A DNA stretch of 42,610 nucleotides from Actinomycetota bacterium. Lineage in GTDB: Bacteria > Actinomycetota > Aquicultoria > Subteraquimicrobiales > UBA9087. A program made the position numbers and the translations under genes. Below are positions 40,758 through 42,610 of the stretch, in pieces. Numbering within the stretch: position 1 is the stretch's first letter; every line of letters starts with the position of its first letter. A model generated the notes under the pieces. That model saw only the letters and a list, made by a program, of their open reading frames with translations, did not search any database and was not told where the DNA came from. The stretch is from assembly GCA_030019215.1 (NCBI GenBank), contig JASEEZ010000017.1, positions 1 to 42,610 on the forward strand, written 5' to 3'.

Positions 40758-42016
40758 TTGGTTTGAGTCATAAAACAGCTCCGGTGGAGATAAGAGAGAA
40801 ACTCTCTTTCCCCGAAGGCAGGCTGAAGGAAACTCTGCGTCGCCTCTTGAGCTATCCTCATATAAGCGAGGGCGTGATCCTTTCCACCTGCAATCGCACG
40901 GAAGTCTACACCGTTTGCGACAATCTCAAAAAGGGCAGGGAGGATATCGTCAACTTCCTCTGCGACTATCACGGGCTTGAGAAACGAGAACTCTCCAGGT
41001 ATCTATACTTTCGTGACTCCATTGATGCCATTCACCACCTCTTCGATGTGGCCGCGAGCCTGGACTCAATGATGGTCGGTGAGGCCCAGATTTTGGGGCA
41101 GGTAAAGGAGGCCTACAATCACTCTTTCGAGGTTGGGGCGACGAGCGTGATCTTTAATCGGTTGTTTCGGCACGCTTTTAGTGTGGGCAAGAGGGTTCGA
41201 ACGGAGACCAGGATCGGAGAAAGTGCCGTTTCAATCAGCTATGCCGCGGTTGAGCTGGCGAAGACGGTTTTTGAGAACTTGAAAGGTCATACGGTGATGA
41301 TAATTGGGGCCGGCGAGATGAGTGAGCTGACCGCCAAACACCTTCTGGCAAATGGGGTGAGCTCGGTTATAGTCTCGAATCGCACCTACGAGCGGGCGGT
41401 GGAGCTGGCCGAGCGTTTCCACGGGAAAGCGGTCAAGTTCGATGAGAATATCAAGTACATGACCGAGGCGGATATCGTCATCAGCTCCACGGGGGCTCCC
41501 CACTATGTAATCAAGAGGGAGGATGTGGCCAAGGTTATGCAGATGAGGAGGAATAGACCGATCTTCTTCATCGATATAGCCGTTCCCAGGGATGTGGACC
41601 CCAATGTCAATGATCTCTACAATGTCTTCCTGTACGACATCGATGATCTGGAATCGGTGGTCAAGGCGAATCTGGCCGAGAGAGAGAAAGAAGCAGAGAA
41701 GGCGGAGGCCATAACCAATGTGGAGGTGGTGGAGTTTGTCTCCTGGCTCCAGTCACTCGAGGTGACACCGACCATATCTGCCTTGAAGGAGAGGGCTGAG
41801 TTGATCCGCCAAGCGGAGATGGCCAAGGTCCTTGGTAAATTGGATCTTTCCGAGAAGGAGAAGAATGCGATAAACGCTCTCACGGGAGCCATCGTCAACA
41901 AACTACTTCACCAGCCGACTGTGCGAATAAAGGAGTGTGCCAACCAGAAGGACGGCTACGTATACATAGAGTCCCTCAGGCGCTTGTTTGGCTTGGAAGA
42001 GAAACCGGGGGAGTAA
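40742..42016 (+). CDS. hemA: Glutamyl-tRNA reductase HemA
   Basis: A 424-aa enzyme that makes glutamate-1-semialdehyde from glutamyl-tRNA, the first step of C5-pathway tetrapyrrole synthesis. GLSHKTAPVEIREKLSF at the start, the catalytic Cys in STCNRTEVY near residue 50, the GEAQILGQVKEAY signature near residue 115, the NADPH fold MIIGAGEMSELTAKHL near residue 186 and a C-terminal dimerisation helix. GTG start inside the previous gene. Full length. Confidence 0.94.
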   Translation: MYVVVVGLSHKTAPVEIREKLSFPEGRLKETLRRLLSYPHISEGVILSTCNRTEVYTVCDNLKKGREDIVNFLCDYHGLEKRELSRYLYFRDSIDAIHHLFDVAASLDSMMVGEAQILGQVKEAYNHSFEVGATSVIFNRLFRHAFSVGKRVRTETRIGESAVSISYAAVELAKTVFENLKGHTVMIIGAGEMSELTAKHLLANGVSSVIVSNRTYERAVELAERFHGKAVKFDENIKYMTEADIVISSTGAPHYVIKREDVAKVMQMRRNRPIFFIDIAVPRDVDPNVNDLYNVFLYDIDDLESVVKANLAEREKEAEKAEAITNVEVVEFVSWLQSLEVTPTISALKERAELIRQAEMAKVLGKLDLSEKEKNAINALTGAIVNKLLHQPTVRIKECANQKDGYVYIESLRRLFGLEEKPGE

Positions 42017-42059
42017 AAACACCTTATAACTTTTACGTGCATTATAAACGAGTTAGGTT

Positions 42060-42315
42060 GACACTTTGATCTTTATACAAGTAAGATCCATATTTCTTGC
42101 ACATGCAGCTAAGAGCTCGGCCCACATGCCACGAAGACACGCGGTCGGCCTCTTTGTGGTTTGACAGAAGTTATAATTAGGCCGCCGCTCGGGTCTCGCC
42201 CCGCCGCAAACGTTTACTTGACTTAAAAGTTTTCCTGGCGGGACTCCGACACGGTCTTCTTGGGCAAATGGGCCTCACCCTGTATAGAAGTGTTAGCCTA
42301 ACTTGCTAATAGTCC
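42060..42315. repeat. Dispersed repeat, copy at 42.2 kb
   Basis: Shares the exact block CGCTCGGGTCTCGCCCCGC (42186-42204) and the block GGCGGGACTCCGACACGGTC (42237-42256) with the copy at 18.6 kb, at the same spacing, plus a GAAGACAC word upstream and AACTTGCTAATAG downstream. It separates hemA from hemC. No gene seen. Confidence 0.65.
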
Positions 42316-42370
42316 ATTCCTGAGGATGCAAAAGTTCAGTTACGAGAGTTCAATGAGTCGGTGATAGTCA

Positions 42371-42610
42371 GTGAAGAAAATCGTGATAGGAACGCGGGGC
42401 AGTCGGCTTGCTCTATGGCAAGCCAATTTTGTGGCTGCGCAACTAAAGAGGCTAGTTTCCTGCGAGATAGCGATCAGGAAGATCAAGACGAGGGGTGACA
42501 GGATGCTCGATTCCCCTTTGGCCAGGATCGGGGGCAAGGGTTTGTTCGTCAAGGAGATAGAGACGGCCTTATTGAACGGCGAAGTTGACCTGGCCGTTCA
42601 CAGTATGAAG
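42371..42610 (+). CDS. hemC: Porphobilinogen deaminase HemC, N-terminal part (cut by window end)
   Basis: 80 residues are visible from GTG 42371. [17 protein letters not shown] is the HemC start signature; [25 protein letters not shown] and DLAVHSMK follow, the substrate and cofactor-contact blocks. It polymerises four porphobilinogens to hydroxymethylbilane. The rest, including the dipyrromethane Cys, is outside the window. Ribosome site is weak. Confidence 0.93.
   Translation, partial: MKKIVIGTRGSRLALWQANFVAAQLKRLVSCEIAIRKIKTRGDRMLDSPLARIGGKGLFVKEIETALLNGEVDLAVHSMK

Noticed and set aside
1-42610. tRNA or rRNA genes, insertion sequences with transposase
   Set aside because: I saw no cloverleaf-like sequence with a CCA end, no rRNA blocks and no transposase ORF in any gap; a tRNAscan run would settle it.

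Overview
The window is one chromosomal stretch of an anaerobic, respiratory prokaryote. It carries periplasmic uptake hydrogenase and formate dehydrogenase genes, molybdenum/tungsten cofactor (Moco/Tuco) genes, an Mrp/Mbh-type antiporter, cytochrome c maturation (Ccm) genes and early tetrapyrrole genes. Many starts are GTG or TTG and operons are tightly overlapped. Two genes use in-frame UGA as selenocysteine, so the host must encode Sec machinery elsewhere. The mixture (archaeal-type WtpABC, CXXXY-type CcmE, selenoprotein formate dehydrogenase, NiFeSe hydrogenase) would fit a deep-branching anaerobic actinomycetote or a clostridial/desulfobacterial relative. I cannot fix the lineage from the sequence alone.

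Layout. 0.2-4.4 kb: mgtC-like, DUF523, a ThiI-like PP-loop protein, a 38-aa RCKP zinc-ribbon protein, methylthioadenosine phosphorylase and a site-2 protease with CBS domains. 4.5-5.4 kb (minus): a PucR/CdaR-type regulator broken by one in-frame TAA. 5.4-6.1 kb: non-coding, repeat-bearing. 6.1-9.2 kb: multihaem NapC/NirT-like cytochrome plus the small and large subunits of a [NiFeSe] hydrogenase; the large subunit continues through UGA at 9164-9166 to 9232. 9.2-14.6 kb: terminator, a Moco/Tuco riboswitch, then Sec-containing formate dehydrogenase fdhA (UGA 10357-10359), fdhB and an NrfD-type membrane subunit. 14.7-18.4 kb: fdhE, mobA, fdhD, mobB, tatA, all accessory to the formate dehydrogenase. 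18.9-26.3 kb: nine-gene cation/proton antiporter operon of Mrp/Mbh type. 26.3-27.2 kb: membrane GGDEF protein. 27.3-30.7 kb: second Moco/Tuco riboswitch, a 59-aa Cys-rich protein and the WtpABC tungstate/molybdate transporter. 31.0-33.6 kb: moeA, a degenerate ccmC paralogue and mogA/moaB. 33.6-34.5 kb (minus): two CBS-pair proteins. 34.7-42.6 kb: ccmE-F-A-B-C-D, ccsA/hemX, precorrin-2 dehydrogenase, hemA and the start of hemC.

How it works together. Tat-exported hydrogenase and formate dehydrogenase oxidise H2 and formate outside the membrane. Electrons probably enter the quinone pool through the NapC/NirT cytochrome and the NrfD subunit. The Ccm and haem genes supply the multihaem cytochrome; the Moe/Mog/Mob/FdhD/FdhE/TatA genes build and export the Mo/W enzyme; WtpABC imports the metal oxyanion. 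The two riboswitches look wired in opposite senses: cofactor present would allow fdhA read-through and terminate the transporter operon.

The most notable non-coding signals are this riboswitch pair, short GC-rich palindromes (one inside a riboswitch stem-loop, three in frame inside fdhD, mobB and an mnhD gene), a small element with 17-bp perfect inverted repeats present twice, a longer repeat family at 18.6 and 42.2 kb, and degenerate word-like repeats before several operons.
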